A stretch of DNA of 7,286 nt, taken from positions 1 through 7,286 of the forward strand of contig CAMZKS010000044.1 in NCBI GenBank assembly GCA_947311285.1. Direction: 5' to 3'. Each line of letters opens with the position of its first letter. Position 1 is the first letter of the stretch. The position numbers and the translations under genes are program-made. Under the pieces are notes generated by a model. That model was not told where the DNA came from. It did not search any database and was given only the letters and a program-made list of their open reading frames with translations. Origin of the DNA: an uncultured bacterium. Its GTDB lineage: Bacteria > Patescibacteriota > Gracilibacteria > UBA4473. Positions 1 to 5,798 of this stretch are shown piece after piece.

Positions 1-2
1 AA

Positions 3-581
3 AGAAAAAGCCGTAAGTTTACGAAAAAAGAACGTCGCATGACCGCTTACCATGAAGTTGGGCACGCTATTGCTGGTTACTTCTGTGAGAATCACGACCC
101 CGTTCATAAAATCTCTATTGTCTCGCGAGGACGAGCACTCGGACTAACTTGGTTTTTACCAAACGAGGATGTGTACAGTAAAACTAAAGTCCGATTGATG
201 GATGAAATGGTTGGGTTGCACGGTGGTAGAGTAGCAGAAAGGCTGGCCTTCGGCCAGGATGAATTAACCACTGGTGCCAGTAACGATCTAGAGCGAATTT
301 CTAATATTGCCCGTAATATGGTGATGCGCTTTGGTATGGCAAGTGATAAGGTTGGCCCCGTTAACTTTATTTCTAAGGAATACGAATCTAAACCTCATTC
401 AGAAGAAACCGCGCGCCTAATTGATGAAGAAGTGCGACAATTTATTGACGAAGCCGAAGATCGTTGCGAAGCTATTCTAAAGAAGAACGAAAAACTACTG
501 GCTCAAATTTCTGAAGATTTACTAAAAAAAGAAAATATGACTGGTGTCGAATTTGCAGCTTACTTTGACGCCAAGAAATAA
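3..581 (+). CDS. ftsH: ATP-dependent zinc metalloprotease FtsH, C-terminal part (5' end outside window)
   Basis: FtsH is a membrane-anchored hexameric AAA+ protease that degrades misfolded and regulatory membrane proteins. Only the M41 peptidase domain is inside the window: the frame is open to the left edge, so the methionine at base 39 is internal and not the start. Visible: the zinc-binding HEVGH motif (bases 51-65) inside the usual TAYHExGHA context, the segment KISIVSRGRALG typical of M41, GGRVAERLAFG, and the third zinc ligand Asp (codon 285-287) in TTGASNDLERISNIARNMV. The C-terminal helical region ends in ...AAYFDAKK without a long tail. The AAA+ module and transmembrane segments must lie upstream. 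The stop TAA overlaps the ATG of gmk by one base (TAATG), implying co-transcription and probably translational coupling. The family assignment is secure; nothing can be said of the promoter. Confidence 0.96.
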   Translation, partial: RKSRKFTKKERRMTAYHEVGHAIAGYFCENHDPVHKISIVSRGRALGLTWFLPNEDVYSKTKVRLMDEMVGLHGGRVAERLAFGQDELTTGASNDLERISNIARNMVMRFGMASDKVGPVNFISKEYESKPHSEETARLIDEEVRQFIDEAEDRCEAILKKNEKLLAQISEDLLKKENMTGVEFAAYFDAKK

Positions 582-1201
582 TGTTTAATTGGTTTAAACG
601 TCTGACAAAAAAAACTAAAAGTCCCCGAGGAAAGATATTCTTCTTCTCTGGGCCTTCAGGCGTCGGAAAGGGCACGCTTATCAATTATTTACGAGCCGCC
701 CACCCAGACTTTGTGTTTCCCGCAAGTTGTACAACCCGAAGTCCTCGACCGGGAGAGATTCATGGTGAAACCTACTACTTTATTACGAAAGACGAATTTC
801 AAACTAAAATAAAACAAGGTGATTTTTTAGAATACGCGCACGTACACGGCGAAACCTATTACGGAACCCTAAAGGCTGAAATTTTAGAACCCATTAGAAA
901 TGGTAAAACAGTAATTCGAGAATTTGACGTACAGGGTTTCACTCAAGCCCGAGAACGTTTAGATCGAAAAGACTTCGTCTCTATTTTTCTGCGCCCAGCC
1001 GAAGACCTCGATACACTGGTTCGACGTATTAAGAAGCGGGCCCCCATTAGCGATGACGAACTCGCCAAACGAATGACCTCTATGGAGAAAGAACTCGCCT
1101 TAGCTGATATCTACGATTATCAGATTTTTTCAGAAGATCGAAACTTAGAAAAACTTTTCACTGATGCTCAGGCCATCATTGCTCAAGAGCAAGGTGCTTA
1201 A
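581..1201 (+). CDS. gmk: Guanylate kinase
   Basis: Gmk phosphorylates GMP to GDP with ATP in the cytoplasm and is needed for GTP and dGTP supply. The 206-residue product has the P-loop GPSGVGKG (residues 24-31), the GMP-binding stretch TTRSPRPGEIHGETYYF (51-67), HGETYYGT (89-96) and EFDVQG (114-119), all in family order. The LID region reads RRIKKRAPISDDELAKRM where many homologues have an RGTD-like sequence. The late motif is YDYQIFSED in place of the common YDY.vvND. The protein begins with about 16 extra residues rich in Lys/Arg with Phe and Trp (MFNWFKRLTKKTK) before the first beta strand. The ATG at 581 is chosen because it overlaps the ftsH stop and there is no other ATG, GTG or TTG in frame before the P-loop. 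No Shine-Dalgarno is visible. The stop shares bases with that of convergent comM. Confidence 0.96.
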   Translation: MFNWFKRLTKKTKSPRGKIFFFSGPSGVGKGTLINYLRAAHPDFVFPASCTTRSPRPGEIHGETYYFITKDEFQTKIKQGDFLEYAHVHGETYYGTLKAEILEPIRNGKTVIREFDVQGFTQARERLDRKDFVSIFLRPAEDLDTLVRRIKKRAPISDDELAKRMTSMEKELALADIYDYQIFSEDRNLEKLFTDAQAIIAQEQGA

Positions 1202-2721
1202 GCAACAGTAGCTCGGTACTGTACGGCCTCAGCAATATGATTAACTTTTATGTCCGCTGATTCGGACAGATCTGCAATTGTTCGAGCCAGCTTAAGCGTA
1301 CGGTAATAAGCCCGACCACTAAGCTGCATTTTATCTACAATTTGGTTTAAAAGCTCTTGACTGTCCTTCTCCAGTACACAATAAGCCATAACCTGGGCGG
1401 AGTTCATTTCCGAATTACAAATAGTCTTCGTCTGTTCAAAGCGCCTAATTTGATACCCCCTTGCTTGCTGAACTCTCTGTCGAACAACCGACGACGGTTC
1501 ACTTAAAGCCGTACTACTCAAGTCGGAAATTTCAACGCGCGGCACATTGAGGTGTAAATCTATACGATCTAAAATTGGGCCGGATATTTTTTGTCTATAC
1601 CGTTGCACTGCAAACGGAGCACAGGTGCAATCTTTTTTAGCATCTTCATAAAACCCGCACGGACACGGATTCATCGCCGCCACCAAGCTAAACTTCGCCG
1701 GATAAGAAACCGAACCCACTGCTCGTGAAATACGTATCACCCCGTCTTCTAACGGCTGTCTCAGCACTTCTAAGGTTTTAGCCGAGAACTCCGCAAACTC
1801 ATCCAAGAAGAGTACCCCTCGGTGTGCCAACGATATCTCTCCCGGACGAGGCGGATTGCCTCCGCCAACAATCGCCACCCCTGACGCTGTGTGATGCACC
1901 ACCCGAAACGGCCGTTCGGTTAACACAGGTTCAGAAGTCCTTAAGACACCAGCAATTGAGTGAACCTTGGTTATGTCTAAGCTCTCATCAAAAGTTAAAT
2001 CAGGTAATATAGTGCTATAGGCTTTGGCTAGCATAGTTTTACCCGATCCTGGTGGCCCATTCATTAATAAATTATGTCCACCTGCAGCCGCAATTTCCAA
2101 GCCTCTTTTTACTAATTTATTCCCTTTGATGTATTTGAAATCAAAGGGGAAAATTTTAGGTTTTTTTTTCGTTTTTATCGCCACAGGGATCTCCAGGCTT
2201 AAGCCTTCTCCCGTGGCAAAGTAATCACACAACTCTTTAAGGCTTTGCACGCCAATGACCTCAATGCCTTTAATAAGATGGGCCTCTGGCGCATTTTCTT
2301 TCGGCAAAATCACAGTTTTAACGCCCTGCATAAACGCTGCATGAACTGATGGTAATACCCCTGCTATGGGCCTCAAGTGACCATCAAAACTCAGTTCTCC
2401 AATCATAATTGCTGACTTATATTTATCAGGAATATTAATCTGCCGACTTGCCTCTAAAATCCCCAGAGCGATGGCTAAATCAAATCGTGCACCCTGTTTT
2501 CGCAAGTTGGCAGGTGCTAAGTTAAGCGCAATTTTACCACGGGGAAAATCGAAACTCGACTGCTTAATAGCGGACTTGACCCGTTCTCGCGCTTCTTGAA
2601 TAGAGGCATCTGGCAGCCCGACAATAATAAAAGCCGGGATACCACGATGAATGACCGTTTCAATGTCTACAATGTAACCTTCAAGCCCGACTAAGGTAAG
2701 ACTTTTTAGTTTTGAAATCAT
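1198..2721 (-). CDS. comM: ComM/YifB family AAA+ ATPase (magnesium-chelatase-like)
   Basis: ComM homologues are hexameric helicases that promote branch migration when incoming single-stranded DNA is integrated during natural transformation; the family is also found in bacteria not known to be competent. The 507-residue protein is full length. The N-terminal Lon-like (ChlI) domain spans roughly 1-170, with GLPDASIQEARERVKSA and FPRGKIALNLAPANLRKQG. A Lys-rich linker (183-189) follows, then the AAA+ domain: Walker A GPPGSGKT (222-229), Walker B LFLDE (304-308), sensor Asn351, and GPILDRIDLH (381-390) with a candidate arginine finger. Cysteines 353, 355, 365 and 367 in NPCPCG...DCTC form the usual zinc-like cluster. 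The C-terminal SGRAYYRTLKLARTIADL segment is intact. It is transcribed divergently from the TIM-barrel gene from a good promoter. Only a weak AGG lies about 10 bases before the ATG. Confidence 0.95.
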   Translation of the reverse strand: MISKLKSLTLVGLEGYIVDIETVIHRGIPAFIIVGLPDASIQEARERVKSAIKQSSFDFPRGKIALNLAPANLRKQGARFDLAIALGILEASRQINIPDKYKSAIMIGELSFDGHLRPIAGVLPSVHAAFMQGVKTVILPKENAPEAHLIKGIEVIGVQSLKELCDYFATGEGLSLEIPVAIKTKKKPKIFPFDFKYIKGNKLVKRGLEIAAAGGHNLLMNGPPGSGKTMLAKAYSTILPDLTFDESLDITKVHSIAGVLRTSEPVLTERPFRVVHHTASGVAIVGGGNPPRPGEISLAHRGVLFLDEFAEFSAKTLEVLRQPLEDGVIRISRAVGSVSYPAKFSLVAAMNPCPCGFYEDAKKDCTCAPFAVQRYRQKISGPILDRIDLHLNVPRVEISDLSSTALSEPSSVVRQRVQQARGYQIRRFEQTKTICNSEMNSAQVMAYCVLEKDSQELLNQIVDKMQLSGRAYYRTLKLARTIADLSESADIKVNHIAEAVQYRATVA

Positions 2722-2758
2722 AATTCAAGCCTGCCGCTTGTCACCACTACATTCAAGT

Positions 2759-2787
2759 ATCATACTTCAGCCAAACTTCATTTTCAA
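2759..2787 (-). promoter_or_regulatory. Predicted sigma-70-type promoter of comM
   Basis: Read on the - strand there is TTGAAA (2787-2782), a 17-bp spacer, and TATGAT (2764-2759). Each hexamer is close to consensus and the spacing is ideal. The predicted start of transcription is near 2752, giving a leader of about 30 nt before the comM ATG. The spacer is filled exactly by the 17-bp tandem-repeat element described separately. Prediction from sequence only. Confidence 0.6.
2765..2781. promoter_or_regulatory. Tandem 11-bp-period CTTCA repeat, copy 1 (putative response-regulator box)
   Basis: The + strand reads CTTCAGCCAAACTTCAT, in which CTTCA occurs at 2765-2769 and again at 2776-2780, exactly 11 bp apart. 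One helical turn between direct half-sites is the known arrangement for OmpR/PhoB-family regulators. It matches the second copy at 5782-5798 at 15 of 17 positions. It occupies the whole spacer between the -35 and -10 hexamers of the comM promoter, so a bound protein would directly affect RNA polymerase there. Binding is an inference. Confidence 0.5.
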
Positions 2788-2813
2788 TTTAATAAGATTT
2801 AACAGGCTATTTA

Positions 2814-2843
2814 GTTGAAAAAAAGGCTTAAATAAGCTATAAT
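2814..2843 (+). promoter_or_regulatory. Predicted sigma-70-type promoter of the TIM-barrel/tsaB pair
   Basis: TTGAAA (2814-2819) is followed by an 18-bp spacer and a perfect TATAAT (2838-2843). Transcription should begin near 2850, only about 14 nt before the ATG at 2864. The leader is A-rich (aaaacaaaaacaa) and has no Shine-Dalgarno. The spacer ends in the inverted repeat GCTTA-AA-TAAGC (2826-2837), which abuts the -10 box and could be an operator. Confidence 0.65.
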
Positions 2844-2863
2844 AAATAGAAAAACAAAAACAA

Positions 2864-3625
2864 ATGCTACTATTTCATTCCGACAATTTACCACATCATG
2901 GCCTAGAGCGAATTTTTGAACTCGCAAAAGAGGCGGGCTTTGATGGCATGGAAATTTGTATTAGCCAAAATGTTGACACACACAATCCTGAGTACTTAAA
3001 AAATTTAGAGACTCGTTATCAGCTTCCTATTAAAGCGTTTTCATTGAGCAAGAAAAACGATGAGGCTCTTATCAAAGTGTACCAAGGCACGGTTAGAGAA
3101 TTTAAAAATTGCACGCTCAATTTACATAACGCTAGCTCTTTCTCTTTTAAATACCAGCGTTGGCTTAAAGAAATTGCCCCTCGTTTAGCCAAAAAATATC
3201 AACACAGACTTTGTTTTAGAAATCTTCCACCAGAATCAATTATGGGGTTTATTCCAAAGCGACGCTCTAACAATTTAGATGCTCTTAAAAATCAAGGTTT
3301 AGTTTGTCTTGATTTAACGGCATTAGCGCTCAGCAATAACGACATTATGCAGGCCATCACGATTCTAAAAGGAAAAATGAAGCACATTTACCTATCTAAT
3401 GTATACCGCCGAACACCTTACTCATTACCCGGTCGTGGTATTTTACCGATAGAGAGCTTTCTAACAAAGCTAGCTAAACTTGGTTATAGTTCGAATTTCA
3501 CCGTAAAGGTTAGTGGCCGAACTTTACAAGAAGGAAACGAAGATATGACAATGCAAAAAATGAAAGACACTGTGGCTTTTTATAAAAAATATTTCAAACA
3601 AAATACTCAAGCAGCAGAGTTATAA
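2864..3625 (+). CDS. TIM-barrel protein of the sugar phosphate isomerase/epimerase fold, probable non-catalytic member
   Basis: The 253-residue product has the layout of xylose-isomerase-like/AP-endonuclease-2 barrels: an N-terminal GLERIFELAKEAGFDGMEI (E30), a middle strand KYQHRLCFRNLPPE, then GLVCLDLTALAL, KHIYLSNVY, and PGRGILPIESFLTKLAKLGYSSNFTVKV. In active members, the positions that bind the divalent metal are a Glu in a 'lEN.p' strand, Asp and His in 'DtgH', His and Asp in 'HvHlkD', and Glu in the final 'tvE' strand. By eye these read R119, D150 with A153, Y176 with N179, and K215, so only D150 survives. Barrel-forming features such as the GRG turn (190-192) are kept, so this looks like a folded pseudoenzyme or binding protein and not a decaying gene. 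Substrate unknown. It has its own promoter and precedes tsaB by 46 bp. Confidence 0.7.
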   Translation: MLLFHSDNLPHHGLERIFELAKEAGFDGMEICISQNVDTHNPEYLKNLETRYQLPIKAFSLSKKNDEALIKVYQGTVREFKNCTLNLHNASSFSFKYQRWLKEIAPRLAKKYQHRLCFRNLPPESIMGFIPKRRSNNLDALKNQGLVCLDLTALALSNNDIMQAITILKGKMKHIYLSNVYRRTPYSLPGRGILPIESFLTKLAKLGYSSNFTVKVSGRTLQEGNEDMTMQKMKDTVAFYKKYFKQNTQAAEL

Positions 3626-3671
3626 GTCTAGTTTTCAAATCTAAAGCTTTAGGTACGCTAGAGCATGAACT

Positions 3672-4250
3672 ATGAAATTTGTTTTAAATACGAGCTTCGA
3701 TCCTCATTTTTGCGCCTTATTTGATGCGCAAGACACACTCATTGCCCAGTCTAATTGGGTAATTTCCCGCGAAGATGGACAAAATGTTTGGGATTTTTTA
3801 AAAATGCATTTACCCCCAGAAACTAAAGTCAGCTTCATTGGCGGTATTTCTGGCCCAGGCAGTTTTTCATCTTTAAGAGCCGGAGGCGCAATTCTTAATG
3901 CCTTGGCTTTTAAATTTAATCTCCCCATTCATCAAGCCCGAGCCGACCAAGTAATTATAGATTTCCTCGAAAATGAAAACTTAGAAGGTAAGGCCTTTCT
4001 ACTTAATTCTTTTAGTGATCGAGTTTTTACCCTTGAAAACAAGCACTTCGTGCCGCAGGACTTTACCAGCCTTGACCCAAGCATCCCTTTCATCACCACC
4101 TGGCTACCAGCAAATAAAGCGACGCACTTTACCAATCCTATTTCAATTGATCCCTTAGGCCCACTGCACACTATTTTAGCCACACTACAAAAAACAGCCC
4201 CCCAAAAGGGGTTTGTGCCTGATTATGAATATCCTGCAGTTCAAGCTTAA
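3672..4250 (+). CDS. tsaB: TsaB-like tRNA threonylcarbamoyladenosine (t6A37) biosynthesis protein
   Basis: TsaB is the non-catalytic ASKHA-fold partner of TsaD; with TsaE they transfer the threonylcarbamoyl group made by TsaC to A37 of ANN-decoding tRNAs in the cytoplasm. The diagnostic motif is GISGPGSFSSLRAGGAILNALAF (58-80), matching the family's GPGSFTGLR segment. The N-terminal strand is FVLNTSFD, where most homologues have an Asp in 'iDTS' and this one has Asn6. At 192 residues it is shorter than the roughly 230 of the E. coli protein; the loss is in the C-terminal half, where similarity is weak. The ATG at 3672 places the 'NTS' strand at the correct distance from the start; the ATG at 3664 is in another frame. 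No Shine-Dalgarno is visible. It is probably co-transcribed with the TIM-barrel gene. Its stop shares bases with that of ruvA. Confidence 0.85.
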   Translation: MKFVLNTSFDPHFCALFDAQDTLIAQSNWVISREDGQNVWDFLKMHLPPETKVSFIGGISGPGSFSSLRAGGAILNALAFKFNLPIHQARADQVIIDFLENENLEGKAFLLNSFSDRVFTLENKHFVPQDFTSLDPSIPFITTWLPANKATHFTNPISIDPLGPLHTILATLQKTAPQKGFVPDYEYPAVQA

Positions 4251-4804
4251 GCATGACTCAAGAAGAATTTAACAAAATCCTCAGTAGAAGATTTGTCTGG
4301 CGCTTGGGCTAGTACGGCATTAATAGTACCTTGGTCATATCCGAGTCCTTTAAGCGCTTCGATAGCCTCCGCCTGATTAGAAGAAGCTTTCACGGCTTGA
4401 TCCGATAAATCAAGTTTTCCTTTTAACTCTAAAATGATTTTCTGAGCCATCTTTTTACCGATTCCGGGAGTTCGGGTAATATAGTCAACTTCACCCGATT
4501 CAACAGCCGTCAGCCACTCATTAAGTGGCTGGTTTAATATTTGCAATCCCATTTTAGGCCCCACACCTGAGACAGTGATAATTTTTTCAAAAAAGGCTTG
4601 CTCCGTTTGCGTCGCAAACGCGTACAGACTTAATTCTTGTTCTCGCACAATTAGGTGTGTATAGAACTCAATATTTTCTCCCTGCTTGGCATCTGCTAGC
4701 AAACTGCCAGCGGGCGAAACCGAGTAACCTACCCCACTACTGGTAAGCACGAGGAGTTGCTTTGCTCCAATTTGCTTAACGGTGCCTTGTAAGTATCCAA
4801 TCAT
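4247..4804 (-). CDS. ruvA: Holliday junction branch migration protein RuvA
   Basis: RuvA tetramers bind four-way DNA junctions and load the RuvB motor during homologous recombination and fork repair. The product has the OB-fold N-terminus MIGYLQGTVKQIG...SSGVGY, two helix-hairpin-helix motifs VSGVGPK (78-84) and TPGIGKK (112-118), a flexible linker (about 132-145) and the small C-terminal RuvB-binding domain EAIEALKGLGYDQGTINAVL. The ATG at 4804 is preferred because it gives the near-universal MIGYL start; a TTG two codons upstream (4808-4810) would add only Met-Asn. The total of 185 residues is a little below the 203 of E. coli, mainly through a short linker. The acidic pin reads VREQE (53-57) instead of the usual VRED. 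ruvB and ruvC are not in view. A tRNA gene with a terminator lies just upstream. Confidence 0.95.
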   Translation of the reverse strand: MIGYLQGTVKQIGAKQLLVLTSSGVGYSVSPAGSLLADAKQGENIEFYTHLIVREQELSLYAFATQTEQAFFEKIITVSGVGPKMGLQILNQPLNEWLTAVESGEVDYITRTPGIGKKMAQKIILELKGKLDLSDQAVKASSNQAEAIEALKGLGYDQGTINAVLAQAPDKSSTEDFVKFFLSHA

Positions 4805-4815
4805 ATTCAAAACAA

Positions 4816-4843
4816 ACTATAGATTATTTTAGCTTCTATACAA
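4816..4843 (-). promoter_or_regulatory. Weak candidate promoter of ruvA
   Basis: On the - strand TTGTAT (about 4843-4838), a 16-bp spacer and TATAGT (4821-4816) lie directly after the tRNA terminator. Transcription would start near 4809, leaving only a handful of leader bases before the ruvA ATG, so the message would be close to leaderless. The -35 is poor (3 of 6), and a TAAAAT sequence slightly upstream is another possible -10. Tentative. Confidence 0.3.
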
Positions 4844-4863
4844 AAAAATCGCCTAAGCGATTT
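4842..4863 (-). terminator. Rho-independent terminator after tRNA-Ala
   Basis: Read on the - strand, AAATCGC (4863-4857), loop TTAG (4856-4853) and GCGATTT (4852-4846) form a 7-bp stem, and the T run continues to 4842. It lies 29 bp beyond the CCA end of the tRNA and separates the tRNA transcript from ruvA. Confidence 0.75.
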
Positions 4864-4892
4864 ATCAGTAACCATTGTTTAAAACAGTATGA

Positions 4893-4969
4893 TGGTGGAG
4901 CATATCGGACTCGAACCGATGACCCCTTGCATGCCATGCAAGTGCTCTAGCCAGCTGAGCTAATGCCCC
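4893..4969 (-). tRNA. tRNA-Ala, anticodon GGC
   Basis: On the - strand the 77-nt cloverleaf folds fully. The acceptor stem is GGGGCAT/ATGCTCC and includes the G3:U70 wobble pair that identifies alanine tRNAs. The D arm is GCTC...GAGC. The anticodon stem CTTGC/GCAAG encloses the loop ATGGCAT, giving anticodon GGC, which reads GCC and GCU codons. The T arm is ATCGG-TTCGAGT-CCGAT. Discriminator A and the CCA end are encoded in the DNA. It lies 65 bp after the response regulator stop on the same strand, so it may be partly co-transcribed with that gene, and is followed by a terminator. Confidence 0.98.
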
Positions 4970-4983
4970 GCCCCTCTATGCAC

Positions 4984-5014
4984 ATTACAAAATTCAAAAC
5001 ACGTTGCAACTCAA
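4984..5014 (-). promoter_or_regulatory. Weak candidate promoter of tRNA-Ala
   Basis: On the - strand TGTAAT (4989-4984) could serve as a -10, placing the start a few bases before the tRNA 5' end. Possible -35 sequences are TTGAGT (5014-5009, 19-bp spacer) or TTGCAA (5009-5004, only 14 bp). Neither spacing is ideal; transcription from the upstream regulator gene is the alternative. Confidence 0.25.
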
Positions 5015-5034
5015 ACTAACCCCTCACGTATTAT

Positions 5035-5709
5035 TTAACGATCCGTAATTTTATAGCCGAAGCCTCTAACCGTTTTAACCAAAGGCTTGTCAAAGGGTTT
5101 ATCCATTTTTTGACGCAACGAACGCATGTGCACATTTAATTTGTTAGAAGTCGACAGACCCAATTCATCACCCCAGGCGGCTAGCATCAAGTCTTTAATG
5201 GCAACCATTTTATTCTTTTTTCTCAGCAATTCAGACAACAAAATAAATTCTTTTTTCGTTAAGCGTAAATGCCTACCTTCTCGTTTAACTGTCATACTTG
5301 TCAGGTCTAAGGTTAGGCTATGACAGAAAAGCAAATTTTTACTGCCACCATCAGCACGGCGAATCAAACGATTTAAACGTGCCCCAAGCTCTGGTAAAGA
5401 AATATCTTTCACTAAAAAATCATCTGCGCCTAAATTAATCGCTTGCACTCGGTCCTCCACGGCCATTTGCGCCGATATAACTAAAATTGGTAACTGGTTC
5501 CGTAAACAACGTAACGCCGTTATAACTTCAAACCCACTTTTTTTTGGTAAACCAATATCAAGTAGCATTGCATCGTATTTTTTACACTGAGCCATTTCTA
5601 GTGCCTGCTGCCCATCCACCGCAATATCAACTACAAATTTAAATCTCTCTAAATAAGAATTTAAAATTTCACGCATACCGGAATGGTCTTCTACAATAAG
5701 AATTCTCAT
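5035..5709 (-). CDS. OmpR/PhoB-family two-component response regulator (orphan in this window)
   Basis: The 224-residue protein has a receiver domain (1-120) and a winged-helix DNA-binding domain (about 128-224). Receiver landmarks: acidic pocket E7-D8, phospho-acceptor D51 in MLLDIGLPKKSG, switch residue S79, aromatic F98 and the conserved K101. The residue after this lysine is Asp (KDI), where the family normally has a cis-proline (KP[FY]). The effector domain shows LTKKEFILLSELLRKKN, the recognition region NKLNVHMRSLRQKM and the typical terminal VRGFGYKI. It should bind tandem direct repeats as a dimer. No histidine kinase gene is in view, so its signal is unknown. It is divergent from secY, and a candidate 11-bp-period box lies in the shared upstream region, suggesting autoregulation. 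No Shine-Dalgarno precedes the ATG. Confidence 0.92.
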   Translation of the reverse strand: MRILIVEDHSGMREILNSYLERFKFVVDIAVDGQQALEMAQCKKYDAMLLDIGLPKKSGFEVITALRCLRNQLPILVISAQMAVEDRVQAINLGADDFLVKDISLPELGARLNRLIRRADGGSKNLLFCHSLTLDLTSMTVKREGRHLRLTKKEFILLSELLRKKNKMVAIKDLMLAAWGDELGLSTSNKLNVHMRSLRQKMDKPFDKPLVKTVRGFGYKITDR

Positions 5710-5740
5710 CTGTTTAGGCTTAGTGGATAAATAAAAATCT

Positions 5741-5780
5741 AGTATAATTTCAATAATTTAACAAGCCTGATAAAAATATA
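5741..5780 (-). promoter_or_regulatory. Candidate -10 elements of the response regulator gene
   Basis: Two -10-like hexamers lie on the - strand: TATACT (5746-5741; leader about 25 nt) and TATATT (5780-5775; leader about 60 nt). Neither has a good -35 at normal spacing. The second sits one base from the 17-bp repeat box at 5782-5798, the same geometry as at comM. A missing -35 next to a box is what an activator-dependent promoter would look like, but this is inference. Confidence 0.3.
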
Positions 5781-5781
5781 T

Positions 5782-5798
5782 CTTCATCAAAACTTCAT
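5782..5798. promoter_or_regulatory. Tandem 11-bp-period CTTCA repeat, copy 2 (putative response-regulator box)
   Basis: The + strand reads CTTCATCAAAACTTCAT: two perfect CTTCAT units at 5782-5787 and 5793-5798, 11 bp apart. It matches the element in the comM promoter at 15 of 17 positions and has the half-site spacing expected of an OmpR/PhoB-type dimer site. It lies between the response regulator gene and secY, so it could act on either. Confidence 0.5.

Noticed and set aside
1824..2224. Open frames on the + strand opposite comM (1824-2012, 2024-2224)
   Set aside because: They are shadows of the well-supported comM frame and resemble no known protein.
3704..4183. Open frames on the - strand opposite tsaB
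   Set aside because: They overlap the conserved GPGSFSSLR-containing frame and have no recognisable motif.
4200..4214. CCCC-AAAA-GGGG hairpin followed by TTT near the end of tsaB as a terminator
   Set aside because: The stem has only four pairs, the T tract is three bases, and it lies inside the coding region; too weak to call, although it could slow transcription before the convergent ruvA.
4805..4810. TTG at 4808-4810 as the ruvA start
   Set aside because: The ATG two codons later gives the highly conserved MIGYL N-terminus of RuvA.
5003..5010. GTTGCAAC palindrome between the response regulator and the tRNA
   Set aside because: A single short palindrome with no second copy and no clear position relative to a good promoter; not enough to call an operator.
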